From positions 1 to 5,771 of the forward strand of contig CAKZQX010000935.1 in NCBI GenBank assembly GCA_937141995.1: 5,771 nucleotides of DNA. Direction: 5' to 3'. Of the stretch, positions 1 to 5,501 are shown one piece after another. Every line of letters starts with the position of its first letter. Within the stretch, counting starts at the first letter, position 1. This DNA is from an uncultured Chloroflexaceae bacterium (GTDB lineage Bacteria; Chloroflexota; Chloroflexia; Chloroflexales; Chloroflexaceae). A program made the position numbers and the translations under genes. The notes below the pieces were generated by a model, which saw only the letters and a program-made list of their open reading frames with translations, did no database searches and was not told the DNA's origin.

Positions 1-336
1 GCTGCCCGTGGCAGCCTCCGCCGATTCATCCAGCGTCACAATCAGCCGCGCACCCTGGTCGTGAACCGCCTGCGTCAGCGCGCGTAGTCGGGGCACGAAA
101 GCATCGTGGTACAGCCCGACATGCGCATGAACCCGACGTGAATCCGGGGGTACCACTCGCAGCGGCTCGGTGATAATTAACCCCACCCCCCCACGCGCCC
201 GCCGAACATAATAGTTCAGCAGATCATCACCAACAAAACCGTCCGGCAGCGCATAGCCACTCGCTACCGTTCCCATCACGATCCGATTCGGCAACTTCTT
301 TCGGACAATCGTCATTGGACTGAACAGATGAGACAT
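1..336 (-). CDS. Old Yellow Enzyme-family NADH:flavin oxidoreductase, N-terminal 112 residues (runs off left edge)
   Basis: The minus strand is open from ATG at 336 to the window edge with no stop. The translation starts MSHLFSPMTIV, followed by LPNRIVMG (residues 15-22), LPDGFV, then LLNYYVRRARGGVGLIITE (39-57) and a VHDQGA segment (91-96). These match in order the beta-alpha start of the OYE/2,4-dienoyl-CoA reductase TIM barrel: LFxP, NRIV, the YyxRRAxGGvGLIi strand and the VHxxGA helix. Family members bind FMN and reduce activated double bonds with NAD(P)H; the substrate here is unknown. An in-frame stop lies 60 bp upstream with no other ATG, GTG or TTG between, so Met1 is the likely start; Met8 is too late to keep the LFSP motif. 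No strong Shine-Dalgarno is seen. Oddly, the strand after VHDQGA reads LIVTLDES where the family usually has a QLxHxGR-like FMN-contact motif. Most of the enzyme lies outside the window. Confidence 0.88.
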   Translation of the reverse strand, partial: MSHLFSPMTIVRKKLPNRIVMGTVASGYALPDGFVGDDLLNYYVRRARGGVGLIITEPLRVVPPDSRRVHAHVGLYHDAFVPRLRALTQAVHDQGARLIVTLDESAEAATGS

Positions 337-374
337 GGTCTGACGCCCATATGCTGTGTGCCAGGGGCAGGTAA

Positions 375-389
375 CGGCGATATCCGCCG
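375..389 (-). repeat. Short GC hairpin in the leader of the oxidoreductase gene
   Basis: Arms CGGCG and CGCCG, separated by five bases, could form a 5-bp stem about 40-50 nt before the start codon of the minus-strand oxidoreductase. If the -10 candidate at 429-434 is used, this hairpin would lie in the 5' UTR. Such a short stem is easily due to chance in GC-rich DNA, and no riboswitch family is recognised around it. Confidence 0.2.
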
Positions 390-428
390 CGCATCAGCGG
401 CACGGGAGGATTCGGCAGGCAACAAACA

Positions 429-456
429 ATTATAGTCAAGAGCGCAACATCCGCAA
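429..456 (-). promoter_or_regulatory. Candidate sigma-70-type promoter for the minus-strand oxidoreductase
   Basis: Read on the minus strand, a perfect TATAAT (434 down to 429) is preceded by TTGCGG (456 down to 451) with a 16-bp spacer. The -10 match is 6/6; the -35 matches TTGACA at three positions. Transcription would start near 422, giving a leader of about 85 nt before the ATG at 336. The site lies in an AT-rich island inside otherwise GC-rich DNA, as expected for a promoter. Confidence 0.45.
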
Positions 457-515
457 GTGAAGAAACCGTTCGCGTGCCGGCCGTCGTATTGGCTGATGAC
501 GTTTGAGTCAGTCAC

Positions 516-522
516 AGGAGGT
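516..522 (+). promoter_or_regulatory. Isolated perfect Shine-Dalgarno (AGGAGGT)
   Basis: AGGAGGT fully matches the anti-SD core and lies 5-6 nt before GTG at 528. The frame opened there has only ten codons (MGIWTANNTQ), ending in TGA at 558-560 and overlapping an ATG at 557 that opens a 73-codon frame. A strong ribosome site with no substantial gene behind it suggests either a leader peptide or a decayed gene start. A chance match is also possible. Confidence 0.3.
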
Positions 523-527
523 ACGCG

Positions 528-560
528 GTGGGCATTTGGACCGCGAACAACACCCAATGA
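528..560 (+). CDS. Possible 10-residue leader peptide
   Basis: GTG at 528 follows the AGGAGGT box at good spacing and encodes MGIWTANNTQ before TGA. Its stop overlaps the next ATG in the arrangement ATGA (557-560), which would allow translational coupling. It has no run of regulatory codons of the amino-acid attenuator type and no similarity I recognise. It is listed only because of the strong ribosome site. Confidence 0.18.
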   Translation: MGIWTANNTQ

Positions 561-778
561 GCGAAACCCGCGAAACGGTCAATGCTGACATGGATCAGGT
601 GATCCCACGTTTGGTGAGGGATATTGCCTCCGGCCGGTCGGAAAAAGTTATCTTTTTCACAAACATGTTGCACAACGTGCAAACATTCCCTGAAAAGCAT
701 GGTTGGTACCGCATACCTCCATCGCTTCTTCAGATTGTAGGACGCCGGTCATGGTGCTGTAATGTGTTTACCTTGTGA
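557..778 (+). CDS. Doubtful 73-residue hypothetical protein
   Basis: The frame runs from ATG (557) to TGA (776-778). It overlaps the preceding 10-codon frame by ATGA and the following large frame by GTGA (775-778). The N-terminal half (MSETRETVNADMDQVIPRL) could be a short acidic helix; the C-terminal half is rich in hydrophobic and aromatic residues and ends in CCNVFTL. No family is recognised. Third-position GC is moderate in the first 27 codons (about two thirds) and appears lower after that, unlike the strongly GC-biased genes next door. Three inverted repeats lie inside it. It could be a genuine small coupled gene, a remnant, or chance; an extension to TTG at 503 has no ribosome site of its own. 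Confidence 0.2.
   Translation: MSETRETVNADMDQVIPRLVRDIASGRSEKVIFFTNMLHNVQTFPEKHGWYRIPPSLLQIVGRRSWCCNVFTL
592..605. repeat. Inverted repeat GGATCA-GG-TGATCC
   Basis: Perfect 6-bp arms with a 2-bp centre form a compact dyad of the size bound by dimeric repressors. It is the first of three perfect dyads within 91 bp upstream of the large gene. The loop is too short for a good RNA hairpin, so an operator is the likelier role, if it has one. Confidence 0.3.
641..658. repeat. Inverted repeat GAAAAAG-TTAT-CTTTTTC
   Basis: Perfect 7-bp arms flank a 4-base loop in an AT-rich patch. As RNA it would be a weak A/U stem, not a GC stem followed by a U-run, so it is not a convincing terminator. As DNA it could be a dyad operator or a flexible, easily melted element. 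Confidence 0.35.
660..686. repeat. Dyad TTGCAC-AAC-GTGCAA framed by CAAACAT direct repeats
   Basis: The dyad (668-682) has perfect 6-bp arms around AAC. The heptamer CAAACAT occurs at 660-666 and again at 680-686, exactly 20 bp apart, about two helical turns, so both copies face the same side of DNA. The combined arrangement looks like a binding site for a dimeric or cooperative regulator. It lies about 50-75 bp upstream of the candidate -35 at 735. Confidence 0.35.
735..763 (+). promoter_or_regulatory. Candidate sigma-70-type promoter for the NACHT-HEAT/regulator operon
   Basis: TTGTAG (735-740) and TGTAAT (758-763) are separated by 17 bp. The -10 matches at 5 of 6 positions and the -35 at three. 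Transcription would start near 770, leaving almost no leader before GTG 775 but about 60-80 nt before the ATG codons at 832, 841 and 850, which favours one of these as the start. A second, similar pair lies just downstream: TTGTGA (773-778), 17 bp, TACGAT (796-801). Neither is strong. Confidence 0.3.
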
Positions 779-3700
779 CAGAGCTACCAGCGGGGTACGA
801 TGAACGCGGCACTCCTGATTATGTTGTGAAGATGTCGCCTATGTCAACTATGTCAACGTCAAATATTTTTCACACCCTGCGCAGCAGCGGTACGATCCGC
901 CGCCATCGCCGTACGCTAAGAGAACAGATCCGGCAGGAGCCGGTGGTCCAACTACTGCCGACATTGCCCGATCTGCCGCTACGCCTGGCGGACATGGCCG
1001 ATATCGGTCTGTCCGGTCTGCTGACGCATACGCCGTTTGTAGCCCTGCGTGGTACTCCCGGCAGTGGGCGCAGTCTGGCGCTGCTACAACTTGCCTGGCA
1101 CGGGAGCGCACGCGGACAGAGTAACCCGGTTCTGCTGCTCTCGCTGGCGCAGGCCGATATGCCCGCGCTACCGCCGCAGGTAATTCTCGATCAGGCGCTG
1201 GCCGCGATTGGCGTGATCACGCCGCACAAAGCCTCCCGTAAGGCGTGTCTACTGTTGCTGGATGACTGGGAGACGCTCCCGGCAGCCCGCCGCGCCGACT
1301 GGCACGCATTTCTGGTAAGCCTGCCGCAAACGCGCCCCGGCACCCGCGCGGTAGTAGCGCTGCCCGTAACCGGCACGGACTGGCCGGGCTTTCAGCGGGC
1401 GACTCTGGCCGCTCCCGACGATACCCTGCTCCAGCGCTGGCTGACGCATCTGCTGCCGGAGCAAGATCATGCGCCCATCCAGGTGGCCCTGAACACCGCC
1501 GCGCTCCCGGCAAATCTGCGCGAGCGCCTGCTGGAGATTGGACTGCTCTGCCTGACCTATCCGGAGTATGGCCTGCCCGCCAACCGCATTCAGCTCTACG
1601 AACATGCATTTGAGCGGTTTAACCGACCACCGAACGAGAGTAGCCCGCCCCCCGCCGCGCAGGCCTCCCAGATCATTGGCTGGAGCGCGCTGCGCTGGTA
1701 TGAACTGGCCCGCGATATGGCCGGGCACCAGGATATGCTGCGGCTGACCGAAATGGATGAGCGGGTGCGCGCCGAGGTTGCGCTACTGCTAGTGCATCTG
1801 CTGCCGCATCCGGAGCCGCTCTACAGCGTGCTGTGGGGCAGCGAGCAGCCCACACCGGAGAATCTGCTGATCCTGGGGCGCTGCCTGCGCGAGCAACCGG
1901 ATGATGCACCGGTCTGGTGGCTGCGCATTCTGACCGCCCTGCACGACTGGCCGGAGAGCGTGCCGCACCAGAACTTGTTACGTGAGCTTGGTCCGCGCTT
2001 CCCGGATATCGTGGCAACCGCCGGGGACACACTGCCCGTCGAACCGACGCGCCAACTGCTGGAGGCATTGACACCGCTGCTGGGGGGAGCGGCCTTGCTG
2101 GCCCTGCTCGATAATCCTGGATTGTCTGCCGATCTGCGCTGGGTGGCGGCCGATCTGCTTTTGAAGCTGCCCCCCGCCGGCCGAGAGCACCTCGCCGAAT
2201 TTGACCACCCCCCTGATACGCCGGCGCAGGCCGCGCGCTGCTACCTGCTGGCCCTGGGCAGCGCCGAAGAGCGCCGTCGACTGGCGACCCCGGAGATCGC
2301 GCCCTGGATCACCGCCCTACGCGATACGCCGATCAGCGCGGAGCGGCGCATGCGCCTTGCCGGTGCAATCCTCGATGATGCAGCGATACCCGCCGGAATC
2401 CGCTCAACCGTCCTGGCTATCGCGCCACACAGCAACGAGCAGACCCGACTGAGCGTTATGGCGGAGGCCTGTAGCGACGGCGAAGCCACAGTGCGGCAGG
2501 AGGCATTACAGACCCTGCAGGGTCACGAAACGCGCCAGATCCTCACCGTGCTGAGTCAGATTCTGCTGGGAGCGACCGGCACATGGGAAGCGCAGCGGGA
2601 CGCGCTGGAGCAACTGGCACGCTATGCCCACCAGGATGCCAGCGCGCTGCTGGCCCGCTGTGCGCTGGCACCGCACCTGCCCCTCACCGGACGGCTACGG
2701 GCTCTCCAGTTGCTGGCCGTCCGCCGGAGTGCCGGGCCGCTGCTGCTGCGTCGTCTGCTGCATACCGAGAACACCAACCCGGCGGTGCGCGCTATGGCTG
2801 CGCGCCTCCTGGGACACCTGGGGCATGCGCCGGTTATCGCGGAACTCTGCCGGCTCGCTACCAGCAACGCTCCGTCCCTCGCGCGCCAGGGAGCCGTCGC
2901 CGCCCTGGGTCAACTGGGGCAAGCCGTGGATGCAGCGCAGGCAGAGATCCGCAGTACGCTCGAAACCGTGTTGCAAGAGTCATTCGGCGATGTAGCGCTA
3001 ACGATTGCCGTGGTGCAGGCAATGCAGGCTCACGGCGATCTGGCAAGTGTAGCCCGACTGGGGCACCTGCTCGCCGCCGATATTGCCGTGCAACTCCGGG
3101 ACGACTGGCTGGCCCGCGTCCCCCACCTGGCTAACATGCCGGTTGATGCATGGCTGGAACAGGAATTACCTGCCGATATCCATCTGGCACTGGCAACGGC
3201 GCTGGCCGCAGGCACCACCGAGGCCGACCGGCCGGGCAGCCTGACCGAACTCTTTGAACTGCAAGCGCTCCAGATCCGCAACGCCATCGCCACCGCCCTG
3301 GCCCACCTGGGCCGCCAGGCCGCTGCGGACGCGCGCACAACGATCCGATCCATGCTGATGGCGACCCTGCACTATGCGCCGCCCAACCAGGACGCCTGCC
3401 ATCTACTGCGCTGCCTGGCCGACCTGAGCGATGATGGCGGCTTGAGCGAACTGCAGCACCTGCTGGACGATAACGCGCTTAATCCGATGTTGCGCTGGCT
3501 GGCAATCGAGCAACTGGGTGCGCACCCGGCAGTGGTGCCGCTGCTGGTGGAACTGCTGGAGCAGGAGCAGCTTGATCCATTTATCGCCAGTCGGGTGATC
3601 CAGGTGCTGGGGCAGCATGGCTCCCCCCTGGCAATCCCCATCCTCTGCCAACTGGCGGAGCAGAACCATGGCTCCCTGCATCTGCGCACCCAGGCGATTA

Positions 3701-4605
3701 GTGCGCTGGGGAAGCTGGTTGATCCGACGACCGAGACGACGCTGTTCCGCCTGATTGCCACTGGAACCATCCCGGTGGCGTTGCGGGCGGCGGCGGCCGA
3801 AGCACTGGCGGAGGCCTTTGATCCGGGGCGGCGGGTGCGCCTGCGGGCCCTGCTCAACCGGGAGCGGCTCCAGCCCGAATTGCTGGCGAGTGTGATCGGC
3901 GCACTGGGGCGTGCCCGCGACCAGGAGTCGCTGCCGGCCATGGTGCGCTACATTCTGGATGACCACCCGACCGTAGCGCTGCGCGCCCTGACTGCCCTGG
4001 CGCAGATTGGCGACAAGAGTATTGCCCCACTGATTATGCGCGTGGCCCAGAGCGCCGCGAACCAGAGTGTACGCCTGCATGCGGTGGGTACTCTGCTGCA
4101 GCTCGAGGGCACAGAGTATCTGCCGCTGCTACGCGGGTTTCTCGATAGTCCGCAGTTTTCGCTGCAACTGCAGGCGCTGGACTATCTGCTGGGTCTCCAG
4201 CCGGATGCGCCGGAACTGCGGGATATGCTGACGCGGGAAACCACGCCGCTGGCCGTACGTTTGCGCCTGGTTGAAGCGCTGGATCATACCAGCAACCGCG
4301 CCATGCTGCGCACCATACTCCTCGATGAGCATAGCAATCCGATCTTGCGGGTACATACGGCGAATGTTCTGGGGCAGCATCTCACGTTTGATGCACTCGA
4401 TGCCCTGACCCGGTGTGCCCGGCAGGCGACTGCCCCGCTCTGGGTGCGTTATCGCTGCATCACCATTCTGGCATTACCGAACCATACATCCAGCGACTAC
4501 CTGGCTGAAGCCCAGGCCGCCCTTAGCCAGATCGCCGACGATCCCACCCAACCTATCGAAAACCGCGCCTGGGCCATGTCCGCCCTGGTCCGCATAGAGG
4601 AGTAA
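775..4605 (+). CDS. NACHT/STAND-like NTPase with C-terminal HEAT-repeat array
   Basis: Residues are numbered from GTG 775 (1,276 in all). Residues 31-75 are a basic, helical N-terminus. The P-loop module follows: Walker A-like GTPGSGRS (93-100), hydrophobic strand and acidic Walker B LLLLLDDWE (158-166), strand TRAVVALPV (190-198), then LRERLLEIGLLCLTYPEYG and LPANRIQLYEHAFERF (248-282), which match the end of NACHT domains (LP-xx-R-xx-LYe-xa). From about 330 to the end are HEAT helices with the recurring P-xx-LR-xx-A-xxx-LG pattern. NACHT proteins are ATP-driven signalling switches, and HEAT arrays bind protein partners. The Walker A Lys is Arg99, so ATP hydrolysis may be weak or lost. No effector domain or membrane helix is seen; the protein should be cytoplasmic. 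The start is uncertain: GTG 775 overlaps a previous stop (GTGA), but coding bias only begins near 870, and ATG 832, 841 or 850 fit the promoter better. The partner is likely the regulator 14 bp downstream. The specific role is unknown. Confidence 0.85.
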   Translation: MTELPAGYDERGTPDYVVKMSPMSTMSTSNIFHTLRSSGTIRRHRRTLREQIRQEPVVQLLPTLPDLPLRLADMADIGLSGLLTHTPFVALRGTPGSGRSLALLQLAWHGSARGQSNPVLLLSLAQADMPALPPQVILDQALAAIGVITPHKASRKACLLLLDDWETLPAARRADWHAFLVSLPQTRPGTRAVVALPVTGTDWPGFQRATLAAPDDTLLQRWLTHLLPEQDHAPIQVALNTAALPANLRERLLEIGLLCLTYPEYGLPANRIQLYEHAFERFNRPPNESSPPPAAQASQIIGWSALRWYELARDMAGHQDMLRLTEMDERVRAEVALLLVHLLPHPEPLYSVLWGSEQPTPENLLILGRCLREQPDDAPVWWLRILTALHDWPESVPHQNLLRELGPRFPDIVATAGDTLPVEPTRQLLEALTPLLGGAALLALLDNPGLSADLRWVAADLLLKLPPAGREHLAEFDHPPDTPAQAARCYLLALGSAEERRRLATPEIAPWITALRDTPISAERRMRLAGAILDDAAIPAGIRSTVLAIAPHSNEQTRLSVMAEACSDGEATVRQEALQTLQGHETRQILTVLSQILLGATGTWEAQRDALEQLARYAHQDASALLARCALAPHLPLTGRLRALQLLAVRRSAGPLLLRRLLHTENTNPAVRAMAARLLGHLGHAPVIAELCRLATSNAPSLARQGAVAALGQLGQAVDAAQAEIRSTLETVLQESFGDVALTIAVVQAMQAHGDLASVARLGHLLAADIAVQLRDDWLARVPHLANMPVDAWLEQELPADIHLALATALAAGTTEADRPGSLTELFELQALQIRNAIATALAHLGRQAAADARTTIRSMLMATLHYAPPNQDACHLLRCLADLSDDGGLSELQHLLDDNALNPMLRWLAIEQLGAHPAVVPLLVELLEQEQLDPFIASRVIQVLGQHGSPLAIPILCQLAEQNHGSLHLRTQAISALGKLVDPTTETTLFRLIATGTIPVALRAAAAEALAEAFDPGRRVRLRALLNRERLQPELLASVIGALGRARDQESLPAMVRYILDDHPTVALRALTALAQIGDKSIAPLIMRVAQSAANQSVRLHAVGTLLQLEGTEYLPLLRGFLDSPQFSLQLQALDYLLGLQPDAPELRDMLTRETTPLAVRLRLVEALDHTSNRAMLRTILLDEHSNPILRVHTANVLGQHLTFDALDALTRCARQATAPLWVRYRCITILALPNHTSSDYLAEAQAALSQIADDPTQPIENRAWAMSALVRIEE
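832..858 (+). repeat. Three tandem 9-bp repeats, each opening with ATG
   Basis: ATGTCGCCT, ATGTCAACT and ATGTCAACG follow each other without a gap, in frame with the large gene, encoding MSP-MST-MST. Each unit offers a start codon, so contraction or expansion would leave the frame intact. A weak GAAG purine patch (828-831) lies about 9 nt before the second ATG; none of the three has a strong Shine-Dalgarno. Confidence 0.6.
3481..4602 (+). repeat. C-terminal array of twelve HEAT repeats (protein level)
   Basis: The position equivalent to the conserved Arg of the LR motif falls at residues 907, 938, 971, 1004, 1037, 1070, 1100, 1131, 1162, 1192, 1225 and 1264 of the large protein (several are replaced by Ala, Leu or Gln). 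That is a step of 30-33 residues, except the last of 39. Each unit has two amphipathic helices in the style of PBS-lyase/HEAT repeats. DNA copies are diverged, so the array is old and not a recent tandem duplication. The more irregular stretch 540-840 carries further units near residues 543, 574, 608, 642, 672, 704, 775 and 835. Confidence 0.75.
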
Positions 4606-4608
4606 TCA

Positions 4609-4615
4609 GGGAGGT
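4609..4615 (+). promoter_or_regulatory. Shine-Dalgarno of the response regulator (GGGAGGT)
   Basis: GGGAGGT lies in the 14-bp gap between the two plus-strand genes, with GGAGG ending five bases before ATG 4620. This fixes the regulator start and implies its own efficient translation within a shared transcript. Confidence 0.8.
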
Positions 4616-4619
4616 ATCC

Positions 4620-5492
4620 ATGGCAACCAGGATCATGGTCGTAGATGACGAACTGTTGATCTGCCAACTGCTTACATACCAGCTTAACGGTGCCGGCTAT
4701 GCCGTCAGCAGCGTGCAAAGTGGGCGCGAGGCGCTTAAACGTATGCTGCTGGAGGAGCCGGATCTTATCCTGCTTGATGTAATGATCGGTGACATGAGCG
4801 GCTGGGAAGTCTGCCGGCATATCCGCGCTACTTCAACCATCCCGATTATTATGTTAACTGCAAAAGGGGCCGATGGCGATGTTGTCACCGGCCTGAATGT
4901 TGGAGCGGACGACTATATCACCAAACCCTTCAGCATGAACCAACTGCTGGCCCGGGTTGAGGCCGTGTTGCGGCGCACGCGCGCGGCCCGCATGCCCCAC
5001 CCGGTGCATAACACCGCGACCGAGGCGGTACACGACCCGCACCTGCGGTACGCGCCGGAGTTTTACACTCCGCCGGAGAGCAGCCCCGGCAGCCCGCCCA
5101 CGCCGGCACCGGCAGGCCCAAAGGAGTCACCACGTTACCAGGCGCACCCGGCGGCCCCACCCGCCGATGAGCTACCGGCCACCAGTGTTGGTCGCCAGTT
5201 CCTGGAGGCTCGCAAACTACGCGGCCTGACCCTGCACCAGGTTGAGACTGCCTGCGGGGTGCGCTGGGATTTTTTACAGGCACTGGAGCGGGAGCATTTT
5301 GAATATATGCCACGGGTGCAACTGCGACACGCGCTCAAGGCCTACAGCACGTTCCTGGGACTGGATGTCGATGAACTGCTAGGCCAGGCTGAACCACCCG
5401 CGCAACAGCAACCGCAGTGGTCCATCCCCATCGCTATGGCTGCAACCGTCGTGCTGGTACTGATTGTGATGCTGGGTTTTCACTTTTTCTGA
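4620..5492 (+). CDS. Membrane-anchored response regulator: receiver, RodZ-type HTH, C-terminal transmembrane helix
   Basis: The 290-residue protein has a complete receiver domain (1-118). The acidic pair is D9/D10, the phosphoacceptor Asp53 (LILLDVM), the switch Thr80 (IIMLTAK), Tyr99 and Lys102 (DDYITKPF), so it should be phosphorylated by a histidine kinase not present in the window. Residues 121-189 form a Pro/Ala-rich, probably disordered linker. Residues 190-255 (VGRQFLEARKLRGLTLHQVE ... FLQALEREHFEYMP ... LKAYSTFLGLDVDELL) match the HTH_25 domain of RodZ and related Xre-like proteins, not the usual OmpR or NarL output. A Gln/Pro stretch leads to one hydrophobic helix (about 268-288) that ends the protein in GFHFF, so it is tail-anchored with both domains in the cytoplasm. 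The likely role is control of membrane-proximal transcription or of a partner such as the NACHT-HEAT protein encoded just upstream. A morphogenesis role like RodZ is possible, but the usual extracytoplasmic domain is missing. Confidence 0.88.
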   Translation: MATRIMVVDDELLICQLLTYQLNGAGYAVSSVQSGREALKRMLLEEPDLILLDVMIGDMSGWEVCRHIRATSTIPIIMLTAKGADGDVVTGLNVGADDYITKPFSMNQLLARVEAVLRRTRAARMPHPVHNTATEAVHDPHLRYAPEFYTPPESSPGSPPTPAPAGPKESPRYQAHPAAPPADELPATSVGRQFLEARKLRGLTLHQVETACGVRWDFLQALEREHFEYMPRVQLRHALKAYSTFLGLDVDELLGQAEPPAQQQPQWSIPIAMAATVVLVLIVMLGFHFF

Positions 5493-5501
5493 GTCATTCA
5501 G
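5489..5501. other. Near-palindromic junction carrying both stop codons of convergent genes
   Basis: CTGAGTCATTCAG is symmetric except for one G/T pair. It contains the TGA of the regulator (5490-5492) and the TGA of the minus-strand dehydratase (5500 down to 5498). The gap between the genes is only 5 bp, leaving no room for a classical terminator; transcripts from both sides probably overlap into the opposite gene. Confidence 0.45.

Larger units (their letters stand above)
337..774. other. Divergent control region between the oxidoreductase and the NACHT-HEAT gene
   Basis: About 440 bp separate the two divergent genes. No protein with recognisable homology is encoded here. The oxidoreductase side (337-460) holds a TATAAT -10 and a small hairpin. 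The middle (516-560) holds an isolated strong Shine-Dalgarno and very short frames. The stretch 592-682 carries three perfect inverted repeats, and 735-763 resembles a promoter facing the large gene. Base composition is clearly more AT-rich than in the flanking genes, especially at 640-700. The region may be purely regulatory or may hold remnants of a small gene. Confidence 0.6.

Noticed and set aside
181..193. C-run (G-run on minus strand) as a G-quadruplex or frameshift site
   Set aside because: Only two G-tracts are present, and the frame encodes the expected RGGVG motif of the oxidoreductase without disruption.
227..557. Minus-strand frames 227-439 and 312-557 upstream of and overlapping the oxidoreductase start
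   Set aside because: No recognisable motif, and they overlap the real N-terminal coding sequence and its candidate promoter.
641..658. Rho-independent terminator
   Set aside because: The stem is A/U pairs with only G-C ends and no separate downstream U-run, so it would be weak; an operator-like dyad is more plausible.
668..696. Promoter TTGCAC-N17-TGAAAA
   Set aside because: The -10 matches the consensus at only three positions, and the -35 half falls inside a perfect dyad that explains it better. The pair at 735-763 is a better promoter candidate.
337..774. tRNA, small structured RNA, CRISPR, IS end or attachment site in the intergenic region
   Set aside because: No cloverleaf, repeat-spacer pattern, terminal inverted repeat with target duplication, or transposase remnant could be found by eye.
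2583..3134. Plus-strand alternative frame of 183 codons inside the large gene
   Set aside because: The product is Arg/Ala/Gly/Pro-rich with no domain, in a different frame from the HEAT repeats; a typical out-of-frame shadow in GC-rich DNA.
3403..4080. Long minus-strand frame (225 codons) and overlapping minus frame 3372-3941
   Set aside because: They lie opposite the HEAT array, whose translation is clearly real. Their products are Arg/Gln/Ser-rich low-complexity shadows of GC-biased codons with no family signature.
5000..5190. Winged-helix (OmpR/PhoB) output domain expected after the receiver
   Set aside because: Residues 121-189 are Pro/Ala-rich linker; the only DNA-binding-type domain is the RodZ-like HTH further on.
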